Shown here in pieces: positions 6,387-12,294 of a DNA stretch of 12,797 bases. This DNA is from Actinomycetes bacterium (GTDB taxonomy: Bacteria > Actinomycetota > Acidimicrobiia > Acidimicrobiales > Microtrichaceae). Below the pieces are notes generated by a model, which saw only the letters and a program-made list of their open reading frames with translations, had not been told where the DNA came from and did not search any database. The stretch is from assembly GCA_023434535.1 (NCBI GenBank), contig JAEYSR010000032.1:1-12797 (forward strand), in the 5' to 3' direction. A program made the translations under genes and the position numbers. Numbering within the stretch: the first letter of the stretch is position 1; the number at the start of each line of letters is the position of its first letter.

Positions 6387-7604
6387 ATGAGGATCCTGCT
6401 GGTCGGTGCCGGGGGAGTCGGCGACGCGTTCTGCGCGATCGCCTCCCGTCGTGAGTTCGTCGAGTCGATCGTCGTCGGCGACATCGACCCCGCCAAGGCG
6501 CAGAGGACGGCGTCGCGCGACGACCGCTTCTCGGCCACGACGTTGGACGCCTCCGATGCTGCGTCGGTGGCGGCCGCCGCGACGGCGGCAGGGGCGCAGC
6601 TGGTCATGAACGCCGCGGACCCCCGGTTCGTGATGCCGATCTTCGACGGTGCGTTCGCCGCCGGTGCCCACTACATGGACATGGCGATGTCCATCTCCGA
6701 GCCGCACCCCGACCGGCCCCACGAGCTGACCGGCGTGAAGCTCGGCGACCTCCAGTTCGCCAAGTCCGACGAGTGGACCGATCGTGGCCTGCTCGCTCTC
6801 TGCGGGATGGGCGTCGAGCCCGGGATCGCCGACGTCTTCGCCCGCTACGCCGCCGACGAGCTGTTCAGCTCGATCGACGAGGTCGGCATCCGCGACGGCG
6901 CCGACATGGTCGTGCGGGGCTACGACTTCGCGCCCACGTTCTCGATCTGGACCGTCATCGAGGAGTGCCTCAACCCGCCCGTGATCTGGGAGCGCGAGAA
7001 GGGCTGGTTCACCACGCCGCCGTTCTCGGAGCCGGAGGTGTTCCGGTTCCCGGGAGGCATCGGCGACGTCGAGTGCGTCAACGTGGAGCACGAAGAGGTG
7101 CTGCTCGTCCCGCGGTGGATCGACTGCAACAGGGTCACGTTCAAGTACGGACTCGGCGACGAGTTCATCCAGGTGCTCGAGACGCTGCACAAGCTCGGCC
7201 TCGACGGGACCGACCCCGTGACCGTCCGGGGCCAGCAGGTGTCGCCGCGCGACGTCGTCGCCGCCTGCCTGCCCGACCCGGCCACGCTGGGCGACCGCAT
7301 CGAGGGCCGGACCTGCGCCGGCACCTGGGTCACCGGAACCGGCAAGGACTCCGGCGGAGAGCCGACGGGTCCACGCGAGGTGTACCTGCACCACGTCGTC
7401 GACAACGCCGAGACGATGGGCCGGGACGGCGCTCAGGCCGTGGTCTGGCAGACCGCCGTCGGACCGGTGGTGGCGTGCGAGCTGATCGAGTCGGGGCTGT
7501 GGAGCGGCGCCGGGGTGGTCGGACCGGAGGCCCTTCCTCCGGTCCCGTTCCTGGACCTTCTCGGCGGCGAGTACGACTCCCCGTGGGGCCTCGAGGAGCG
7601 CTGA
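6387..7604 (+). CDS. Saccharopine dehydrogenase family NAD(P)-dependent oxidoreductase
   Basis: The 405-residue product begins with a textbook Rossmann nucleotide-binding loop (GAGGVG at 8-12) followed by an acidic strand end (VVGDID, 29-34). It shows the family features of saccharopine dehydrogenase-like proteins: VMNAADPRF (73-81), GAHYMDMA (93-100) and the GMGVEPGIADVFARYA segment (140-155) that corresponds to the conserved 'G.xPG..d.lA' motif. The large C-terminal domain (about 160-370) is the usual substrate/dimerisation half. Related enzymes act on saccharopine, carboxynorspermidine or lysine-derived substrates, and I cannot tell the substrate. It lies 21 bases after the ccm operon and points the same way, but has no sequence link to cytochrome c maturation and probably has its own promoter. 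The ATG is chosen because the glycine motif starts six residues later. Confidence 0.85.
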   Translation: MRILLVGAGGVGDAFCAIASRREFVESIVVGDIDPAKAQRTASRDDRFSATTLDASDAASVAAAATAAGAQLVMNAADPRFVMPIFDGAFAAGAHYMDMAMSISEPHPDRPHELTGVKLGDLQFAKSDEWTDRGLLALCGMGVEPGIADVFARYAADELFSSIDEVGIRDGADMVVRGYDFAPTFSIWTVIEECLNPPVIWEREKGWFTTPPFSEPEVFRFPGGIGDVECVNVEHEEVLLVPRWIDCNRVTFKYGLGDEFIQVLETLHKLGLDGTDPVTVRGQQVSPRDVVAACLPDPATLGDRIEGRTCAGTWVTGTGKDSGGEPTGPREVYLHHVVDNAETMGRDGAQAVVWQTAVGPVVACELIESGLWSGAGVVGPEALPPVPFLDLLGGEYDSPWGLEER

Positions 7605-7612
7605 CGCTCAGG

Positions 7613-7625
7613 CCGGCACCGCCGG
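7613..7625. terminator. Short GC hairpin between convergent genes
   Basis: CCGGC-ACC-GCCGG forms a perfect five-base-pair stem with a three-base loop in the 22-base gap between two convergent genes. There is no T-run on either side, so at best it is a weak bidirectional terminator; it may be chance in GC-rich DNA. Confidence 0.2.
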
Positions 7626-7626
7626 G

Positions 7627-8487
7627 TCAGAACCCGACGGTGCTCGAGTAGACGTAGTGGGCGGCGTCGCCCTCGAAGTCGAACGTGGCGTTCGACGGCA
7701 CGAGCGAGCCGACCCGGATCTTGATGGCGCTCGGCAGGCTGTCGATCGGGATGAAGCCCTGCTCCAGCCCGGGGGCGAAGATCCCGCCGATGGCGAACGC
7801 CGTGTTCAGCAGGTCGGTGAAGGCCCCCGAGGTGGGCAGCAGGATCTGCACGCCGACGCCGAGGATGTCGTCGGGGTTGCCGAGGCCCTCGATGAAGGCT
7901 CCGAGGAAGCTGCCCACCGCGCTGAGGAAGTTGCCGAGGTTGGAGACGATCAGGTCGATCAGCTGCTCCTGGGTGGGCGGCACCGGGGAGGACGCGATCA
8001 GCAGGTTGAGGGCGTCGTTGATGACCGGCAGGAGAGCGGAGCCGAGGGCGTCGGAGATGGCGCAGCCGCCGAAGATCCCGTCGCGCTCCATGACGAAGGA
8101 CATGGTCCCGAAGATCTCGAGGGGGGCGGTGCCGAGCAGCACGTCGCCGATGTCCAGGTTCTGGGCCTGGGGGAACGAGATGTCGGCGGTGCCGGGCGGC
8201 ACGGCGACGGTCGTGCCGTCAGGGGCGGCGTCGGGGGCGGGCAGGGCGCCGCTGTAGCACTGGGACGAGAGCTGCACCGCGGAGGACCCGGCGACGCCCA
8301 GCTTGGAGCGGAAGCCGACCTGGATGACGTACGGCTCGTCGCCGGCGTCGTTGTCCTCGCCGTCGACGACCTTGATCGAGACCGGCTTCACCTTCCAGTC
8401 GACGGGAGCCGGCCCGCCGATCGTGCAGGCCGCAGCCACGAGCGAGAGAACGACGAGCAGCGCGCCCGCAGCGGAGATCCGCTTCAT
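7627..8487 (-). CDS. Predicted secreted lipoprotein of unknown family
   Basis: The 286-residue product has a lipoprotein signal peptide: MKR, a hydrophobic stretch (about 5-17) and a lipobox-like VAAAC with the modified cysteine at C21. The mature part contains two further cysteines (C77, C142) that could pair. Hydrophobic, Gly/Leu-rich segments at about 145-245 (SALLPVINDALNLLIAS, NLGNFLSAVGSFLGAFIEGLG, TAFAIGGIFAPG) may be amphipathic helices. I do not recognise the family. The ATG at 8487 is chosen because GGAGGG lies four bases upstream; a TTG 18 bases further out is possible but lacks that support. It is convergent with the reductase gene and lies downstream of the phosphatase gene. The 88-base gap and a possible -10 box suggest separate transcription. 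Confidence 0.8.
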   Translation of the reverse strand: MKRISAAGALLVVLSLVAAACTIGGPAPVDWKVKPVSIKVVDGEDNDAGDEPYVIQVGFRSKLGVAGSSAVQLSSQCYSGALPAPDAAPDGTTVAVPPGTADISFPQAQNLDIGDVLLGTAPLEIFGTMSFVMERDGIFGGCAISDALGSALLPVINDALNLLIASSPVPPTQEQLIDLIVSNLGNFLSAVGSFLGAFIEGLGNPDDILGVGVQILLPTSGAFTDLLNTAFAIGGIFAPGLEQGFIPIDSLPSAIKIRVGSLVPSNATFDFEGDAAHYVYSSTVGF

Positions 8488-8491
8488 GAGA

Positions 8492-8497
8492 CCCTCC
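8492..8497 (-). promoter_or_regulatory. Ribosome binding site that fixes the lipoprotein start
   Basis: On the minus strand GGAGGG sits four bases before the ATG at 8487. It is one of the clearest Shine-Dalgarno sequences in the window and decides between this start and a TTG at 8505. Confidence 0.75.
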
Positions 8498-8537
8498 AAG
8501 GTCAACCCGTCGACCGCCCCCCGGCCGAGCCGACCGC

Positions 8538-8543
8538 AGCGTA
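8538..8543 (-). promoter_or_regulatory. Possible -10 box for the lipoprotein gene
   Basis: On the minus strand TACGCT (in GGTTACGCTGC) lies about 50 bases before the ATG at 8487 and fits TANNNT. A good -35 box is not visible. The same hexamer occurs just before the regulator gene at 11619. Confidence 0.22.
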
Positions 8544-8575
8544 ACCGATGGGTGAGTCCGCGTGTGCCCTATGTC

Positions 8576-9040
8576 TCAGGGCCGGACCGGCGTGTACAGG
8601 CCGGTGGCGAACGTCTCGCCGTCCCAGTGCCGCAACGCCCAGACCGACCCCTTGGAACACCCGCTCTTCCCGGGGACGACCATGCCTCGTCGTTGGGCCC
8701 GGCTGACCAGCTCCGGGATGACGTCGCCGTGGCTGCAGAGGACGGCCGGCGTCTCGGCCAACTCGTCGAGCAGGGACCACGAGTGCTCGACCTCCGTGCC
8801 CTCCGCCAGCCGGTCGTCCACCACGATCTCCAGGCCCAGCGCCGCGGCGAGAGGCTCGAGCGTCTGGCGGCAGCGCAGGTACGGGCTGGTCCGGACGACC
8901 TGCGGGGACTCCCGGCTCAGCCACTCGGCGAGCCGCTCGGCCTGCTGCCGCCCGGTGTCGTCGAGCGGTCGGTCGTCGTCGTGGGGGTCGGAGTTGTCGC
9001 GCACGCCCGCGGAGCCGTGACGGACCAGGTACAGCGTCAT
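8576..9040 (-). CDS. Histidine phosphatase superfamily protein (SixA/phosphoglycerate mutase-like)
   Basis: This 154-residue protein belongs to branch 1 of the histidine phosphatase superfamily and is the size of SixA-type phosphohistidine phosphatases. The catalytic RHG triad is at 7-9 (LYLVRHG), with H8 as the residue that becomes phosphorylated. The second pocket arginine is R50 (VVRTSPYLRCRQT), an acidic candidate is E80 (DDRLAEG), and the second catalytic histidine is H104 (LCSHGDVIPEL). All expected catalytic residues are therefore present. The ATG at 9040 is seven bases after the stop of the HAD gene, so it is probably last in the operon starting at 11619. Its substrate (a phosphoprotein, a small phosphoester or a nucleotide) cannot be told from sequence. 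Confidence 0.88.
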   Translation of the reverse strand: MTLYLVRHGSAGVRDNSDPHDDDRPLDDTGRQQAERLAEWLSRESPQVVRTSPYLRCRQTLEPLAAALGLEIVVDDRLAEGTEVEHSWSLLDELAETPAVLCSHGDVIPELVSRAQRRGMVVPGKSGCSKGSVWALRHWDGETFATGLYTPVRP

Positions 9041-9047
9041 CTGCCGG

Positions 9048-9746
9048 TCACGGTAACCGAGCGTCGGGGCCGTCGAGGACGAGCACCCCGTGCTCGACGA
9101 GGAAGCCGGTCGTCGAGTCCTTCTCGACGTGTTGGTGGGCCCGCAGCCCCGCCGTCCGGGCTCCCTCGACGTTCTCCAGGAGATCGTCGACGAACAGCGC
9201 GTCACCGGGTCCGACCCCGAGCGCATCGCACACGACACGGAACACGTCGGGGTCCGGCTTGGCGATGCCGAGCTCGGCGGTGTTGAAGATGTGGTCGAAC
9301 TCGTCGAGGAGGTCCAGCACGTGCAGGTCCCGGCGCAGCCGGGTCGTGCCGTTCGAGAGCAGCGCCACGGTCGTGCGCTCCCGCACGTCGCGGAGGAGCT
9401 GCAGCATCTCGGTGTCCACCCGGCCGACGTTGGCCTCCCACTCGTCGATCGCTCCGGCCACGCCTGGGCCGTGCTCTCCGATCACCCGGACGCGGATCTC
9501 GGCCATCCACTCGGGGAACGTCAGCCGACCGGTGACGGCCAGGGGCCCGAGGTCCGACGAGAACGCGGTCGAGATGATCGTCCGGGGCGGCAGGCCGAAG
9601 GCCTCCTCGACCTCGTCGAGCTGGTCGTCGTTCCACTGGCGGAACACGCCGTCGAGGTCGAACACCACGACGGGCACGTCGGGGTCCGGGCGCAGGCCGT
9701 CCGACGTTCCCCGAGGAGCTGGCATCGGAACAGTCTGGTCGATCAC
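9048..9746 (-). CDS. HAD-superfamily hydrolase
   Basis: The 232-residue product carries all four HAD motifs: motif I with the nucleophile and acid/base aspartates D30 and D32 (VVVFDLDGV), motif II S131-N132 (ALLSNGT), motif III K163 (GIAKPDPDVF), and motif IV D187-D188 (FVDDLLENVEGA). An alpha-helical cap lies between motifs I and II, as in subfamily IA phosphatases and haloacid dehalogenase-like enzymes. The GTG at 9746 overlaps the cysteine desulfurase stop by four bases (GTGA), the linkage used throughout the ccm operon, so I take it as the start. An ATG at 9725 (seven residues shorter) is a real alternative, and neither has a clear ribosome binding site. Likely a small-molecule phosphatase; the substrate is unknown. 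Confidence 0.87.
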   Translation of the reverse strand: MIDQTVPMPAPRGTSDGLRPDPDVPVVVFDLDGVFRQWNDDQLDEVEEAFGLPPRTIISTAFSSDLGPLAVTGRLTFPEWMAEIRVRVIGEHGPGVAGAIDEWEANVGRVDTEMLQLLRDVRERTTVALLSNGTTRLRRDLHVLDLLDEFDHIFNTAELGIAKPDPDVFRVVCDALGVGPGDALFVDDLLENVEGARTAGLRAHQHVEKDSTTGFLVEHGVLVLDGPDARLP

Positions 9747-10912
9747 GAGCGCAGCGAGCGCAGGCCGTCGAGCACGCGGGGGAGCGCGTCGAGCAGCCGG
9801 TCGACGTCCGCATCGGTGCTCGACCACCCGACCGACACCCGCAGCGAGCGGTGGGCGTCGACGCCCATCGCGGCCAGCACCGGCGACGGCTCGAGCGACT
9901 CCGACGAGCACGACGACCCGGAGTGGACGGCCACGCCGGCCCGGTCGAGTCCCAGCAGGACCGGTTGCGGTTCGAGGTCGGCGAACGTCAGGCACACCAG
10001 GTGGGGGAGGGAGGACGCGGCCGGCGCCCCGACCACCTCGATGCCACCCTCGTCGGCCGCCCAGCGCCGGACCCGGTCGGTCAGGGCCGCGATGCGAGGC
10101 ACCTCGTCGTCGAGCCCCAGAGCCGCCTCGGTCGCGGCCGCCGCCAGCCCGATCACGCCCAGCGTGTTCTCCATCCCGGCCCGTCGGGCCCGCTCCTGGT
10201 CGCCGCCGACCAGCAGCGGCGGCACCCTCACGCCCCGTCGTACGACGAGCGCGCCGGTGCCGGTCGGGCCGCCGAACTTGTGGCCCGAGATCGACACCAG
10301 GTCGGCGCCCAGGCCGACGAGGTCGAGGGGGACGTGGCCGGCGGCCTGGGCCGCGTCGACGTGCACCAGCACCCCGCGCTCCCGGCAGGCGGCGACCACC
10401 TCGGCCACGGGCTGGAGCGTCCCGACCTCGTGGTTGCCCCACTGGACGTGGACGAGGGCGGTGTCGTCGTCCACCGCGTCCATCAGCTCCTCCGCGTCGA
10501 CACGGCCCGTGCCGTCGACGCCGACGACCGTGCTCGGACCCCGGTCCGCCCACTCGCGCACCGCCGAGTGCTCGACGGCGGCGAGCACCACGCGGCCGGG
10601 GCCCCGGTCGGGATGCCGTTCGGCGAACCGCTCCCGAGCTCCCCACGACGCCGCGGCGATCGACTCGGTGGCACCGGAGGTGAACACGACCTCGCGGCTC
10701 CGGGCTCCGAACGCCACTGCGACCTGCTCCCGCGCCTCCTCCACGGCCACGCGGGCCGTCATGCCCTCCTGGTGGATCCGGCCGGGGTCGCCGGCGAGCG
10801 GGGACGGTCCCGATCCGTCGAGCGCATCCCGCATGGCGCGCACGGCGGCGGGACGCAGCGGCGACGTCGACGCGTGGTCGAGGTCGGCCCTGACCGCCGT
10901 CACCTCCGGCAC
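9743..10912 (-). CDS. Cysteine desulfurase, NifS/IscS class V aminotransferase family
   Basis: PLP enzyme that converts cysteine to alanine and a protein-bound persulfide used for Fe-S clusters or thio-modification. The 389-residue protein starts with the family-typical DLDHASTSPL. Visible active-site residues are H115 (EHSAV), D186 and Q189 (HVDAAQ), the PLP lysine K212 (SISGHKFGGPTG), and the catalytic cysteine C335 in a mobile loop (HSGSSCSSESLEPSPVL). The long loop with cysteine followed by SSESLEPSPVL is of the group I (IscS/NifS) type. Two usually conserved spots differ: 'NNE' reads GNHE (159-162), and the 'RaGTEN' motif reads RAGMEN. No IscU or SufU scaffold is adjacent. The GTG at 10912 is two bases after the regulator's stop. 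It could serve Fe-S assembly or tRNA thiolation. Confidence 0.92.
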   Translation of the reverse strand: MPEVTAVRADLDHASTSPLRPAAVRAMRDALDGSGPSPLAGDPGRIHQEGMTARVAVEEAREQVAVAFGARSREVVFTSGATESIAAASWGARERFAERHPDRGPGRVVLAAVEHSAVREWADRGPSTVVGVDGTGRVDAEELMDAVDDDTALVHVQWGNHEVGTLQPVAEVVAACRERGVLVHVDAAQAAGHVPLDLVGLGADLVSISGHKFGGPTGTGALVVRRGVRVPPLLVGGDQERARRAGMENTLGVIGLAAAATEAALGLDDEVPRIAALTDRVRRWAADEGGIEVVGAPAASSLPHLVCLTFADLEPQPVLLGLDRAGVAVHSGSSCSSESLEPSPVLAAMGVDAHRSLRVSVGWSSTDADVDRLLDALPRVLDGLRSLRS

Positions 10913-10914
10913 GG

Positions 10915-11619
10915 TCAGTCGTCGAAGGCGGTGACGCAGTGCTGGTCGCCGCCGGGCACCGACGACATGACCTCGACGTTCGTCTCGCCGTAGAGGGTGC
11001 CGAGCATCCCCTTCACCATGCCGCGGTCGACCGCGCAGATCACCGGGTGCTCGATCGCGGCGTCGCCGAACGGGCAGTGCTCGGAGACGATCCGCAGCGC
11101 GTTGCCCTCCTTCTCGGCGTGGGCGGCGAAGCCGTGGGCCGACAGGGCGTCGGCCACGGCGTGGAGCGCGGAGCGGAACGAGCGTGTGGTCTGGTCGCCC
11201 ATCGCCGAGGCCATGGTCCGGCCGTACTGCTCGCCGACCTCCTCCGCGAGGGCCGAGGCCCGCTCGGGTCCGAGCTCGCTCAGGGCCCGCCCGAGCAGCT
11301 CGACGATGACGTCGTCCTGGCGGACCGGGACGTCGAGGGTGACCTCGTCGCTCGCCGTGCGGTACCGCTTGGACGGTCGACCCGCCCCGCCGGCGCCCCG
11401 CACCGTGGTGATCTCCAGGTACCCGCCGGCCGCCAGCTTGTCGAGGTGGTGGCGGGCGACGTTGGCGTGGAGGGCGAACTGCTCGGCGACCTCCGAGGCG
11501 GTGACTCCCTGGTCGCTCGAGTGGGCGAACAGGTAGATCTCGCGCCGCGTCGGGTCGCCGAACGCCGAGGTGATGGCGGTGACGGCCGAGGCGAACTCGG
11601 TGGGGCTCAGAGCGTCCAC
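10915..11619 (-). CDS. Winged-helix transcriptional regulator with SufR-like C-terminal cysteine motif
   Basis: The 234-residue product has an ArsR/DeoR-like winged helix-turn-helix at about 15-87 (DPTRREIYLF, then TASEVAEQFALHANVARHHL as the recognition region, and a GRPSKRYR wing). The C-terminal domain (about 105-230) holds cysteines C182, C195 and C228. The first two lie in CPF-x6-EHPVIC, a C-x12-C pair like the start of the CX12CX13CX14C motif of SufR, the [4Fe-4S]-binding repressor of suf operons. The third SufR cysteine is not present, leaving three cysteines plus H191 as possible ligands. It is two bases upstream of a cysteine desulfurase, which suits an Fe-S sensor controlling Fe-S supply. 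The start is GTG 11619; a TACGCT box six bases upstream hints at a leaderless transcript. The regulator class is sure; the cluster is inferred. Confidence 0.85.
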   Translation of the reverse strand: MDALSPTEFASAVTAITSAFGDPTRREIYLFAHSSDQGVTASEVAEQFALHANVARHHLDKLAAGGYLEITTVRGAGGAGRPSKRYRTASDEVTLDVPVRQDDVIVELLGRALSELGPERASALAEEVGEQYGRTMASAMGDQTTRSFRSALHAVADALSAHGFAAHAEKEGNALRIVSEHCPFGDAAIEHPVICAVDRGMVKGMLGTLYGETNVEVMSSVPGGDQHCVTAFDD

Positions 11620-11625
11620 GACCTC

Positions 11626-11631
11626 AGCGTA
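11626..11631 (-). promoter_or_regulatory. Possible -10 element for the regulator/cysteine desulfurase operon
   Basis: On the minus strand TACGCT ends six bases before the GTG at 11619, spacing that would give a leaderless mRNA. A GAGG two bases before the GTG is too close to act as a normal ribosome binding site. No clear -35 box is visible. Confidence 0.3.
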
Positions 11632-11656
11632 CCGGCGGGGTGGTCCCGCGACCGGG

Positions 11657-11714
11657 CGACGCTCCTGCCTCGAGGACGCTCCTGCCTCAAGGACGCTCCT
11701 GTTTCAAGGACGCT
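11657..11714. repeat. 17-bp tandem direct repeat, about 3.4 copies
   Basis: The unit GGACGCTCCTGCCTCAA occurs at 11657-11673 (starting CG and ending CGA), 11674-11690 (as given), 11691-11707 (TTT for CCT), and as a seven-base remnant at 11708-11714. Each junction contains an AGGA-CGC-TCCT near-palindrome. The array lies just upstream of the regulator gene and overlaps the last codons and stop of the AtzH-like gene. The period is not a multiple of three. Confidence 0.92.
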
Positions 11715-12105
11715 GGCCCGAGAGCCACGAGACGTGCGCGCTCGCCACCCGCCAGCCGGCGTCGGTGCGGATCCACGTCTGGGACTGGCGGCCGACGGCG
11801 TCGGAGCCGTGCGGGAGGAACTCGGTGTCGACGACCGCGACGTCGTCGTCGAACGTGGTGATCACGGTCCCGCGCAGGTCGCGCGGCGGCGTGGCCACGG
11901 CCTGGGTCCGGCGGTAGGCGGCGATGTCGCCGTGGCCGTGGTGGGACTCGTCGATCCCGTAGCGGACCGTGAGGTCGGAGTCCCAGAACAGCTCGACGAG
12001 TACGTCGACGTCGTTGGCGACGAGGGCGGACTCGTAGCGCTCGAAGGCGTCGCGCACCTCCGCGACGACGTCGGGGCGGTTGATCGCAGGCACGGGATCG
12101 GACAC
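11704..12105 (-). CDS. AtzH/HpxZ-like NTF2-fold protein (DUF3225)
   Basis: The 133-residue product is a small NTF2/SnoaL-fold protein. Its pattern, INRPDVVAEVRDAFERYE, ALVANDVDVLVELFWDS, TVRYG, TVITTF and GRQSQTWIRTDAGWRVASAHVS, is that of the HpxZ/AtzH family. HpxZ is encoded with oxalurate catabolism genes, and AtzH acts in cyanuric acid catabolism as a 1,3-dicarboxyurea hydrolase beside the amidase AtzE. A role in amide or ureide nitrogen use is thus likely, but no amidase gene is in view. The start is GTG 12105; GTG 12093 is an alternative, and neither has a ribosome binding site. It is divergent from a GntR regulator. Its stop falls inside the tandem repeat, so the last three or four codons form part of the repeat unit. 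Confidence 0.83.
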   Translation of the reverse strand: MSDPVPAINRPDVVAEVRDAFERYESALVANDVDVLVELFWDSDLTVRYGIDESHHGHGDIAAYRRTQAVATPPRDLRGTVITTFDDDVAVVDTEFLPHGSDAVGRQSQTWIRTDAGWRVASAHVSWLSGQRP

Positions 12106-12184
12106 GTCGTGATCTTGGCACCTCTTGCCGCCAGCCGACCGAGCGATCGTTCACACGTCGGAAACGAAGTGGACCAACGAGCGA

Positions 12185-12195
12185 AACGGGCCGTT
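12185..12195. promoter_or_regulatory. Perfect 11-bp dyad in the divergent intergenic region
   Basis: AACGG-G-CCGTT is a perfect inverted repeat with a one-base centre. It lies between the divergent AtzH-like and GntR genes and could be an operator half of the same control region; short dyads also arise by chance. Confidence 0.25.
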
Positions 12196-12212
12196 CCTAG
12201 GGTGCCGATCCA

Positions 12213-12232
12213 TGTGTACAGCCGTGTATACA
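12213..12232. promoter_or_regulatory. Candidate GntR operator: paired TGT-N2-ACA palindromes
   Basis: TGTGTACA (12213-12220) and the perfect palindrome TGTATACA (12225-12232) lie 12 bases apart, start to start, about one helical turn. Because each is palindromic or nearly so, the pair is both a direct and an inverted repeat. A further palindrome, CAGATCTG, follows at 12231-12238. The TATACA at 12227-12232 also resembles a -10 box in both directions. The site lies in the 189-base gap between divergent genes, 63 bases before the GntR start, where an autoregulatory GntR/FCD protein would be expected to bind. Confidence 0.5.
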
Positions 12233-12294
12233 GATCTGGACACAGGCGACCTGCTGCGGGTCCCGCGCGCCGGACTCCACGTCGGGGGTGCTGC

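Noticed and set aside
4896..7394. 832-residue open frame on the - strand opposite ccmH, the CcmI-like gene and the reductase
   Set aside because: Spans three real genes in antisense, has no domain pattern, and arises from high third-position GC.
8488..8505. TTG at 8505 as start of the lipoprotein
   Set aside because: It would put six extra residues before the MKR signal start and ignore the GGAGGG placed for the ATG at 8487.
9090..10934. 614-residue + strand frame opposite the HAD and cysteine desulfurase genes
   Set aside because: Ser/Arg/Thr-rich with no motif; the - strand genes carry all catalytic motifs.
11657..11714. Tandem repeats considered as a CRISPR remnant
   Set aside because: Units abut with no unique spacers, the period is 17 bases, and no cas gene is in the window.
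11687..12154. 155-residue alternative - strand frame overlapping the AtzH-like gene
   Set aside because: Arg-rich shadow translation in another frame of a gene whose family pattern is clear.
12202..12294. Upstream GTG codons (12202, 12214) as GntR start
   Set aside because: They would add an Arg/Pro-rich extension unlike the family and translate the palindromic operator region.
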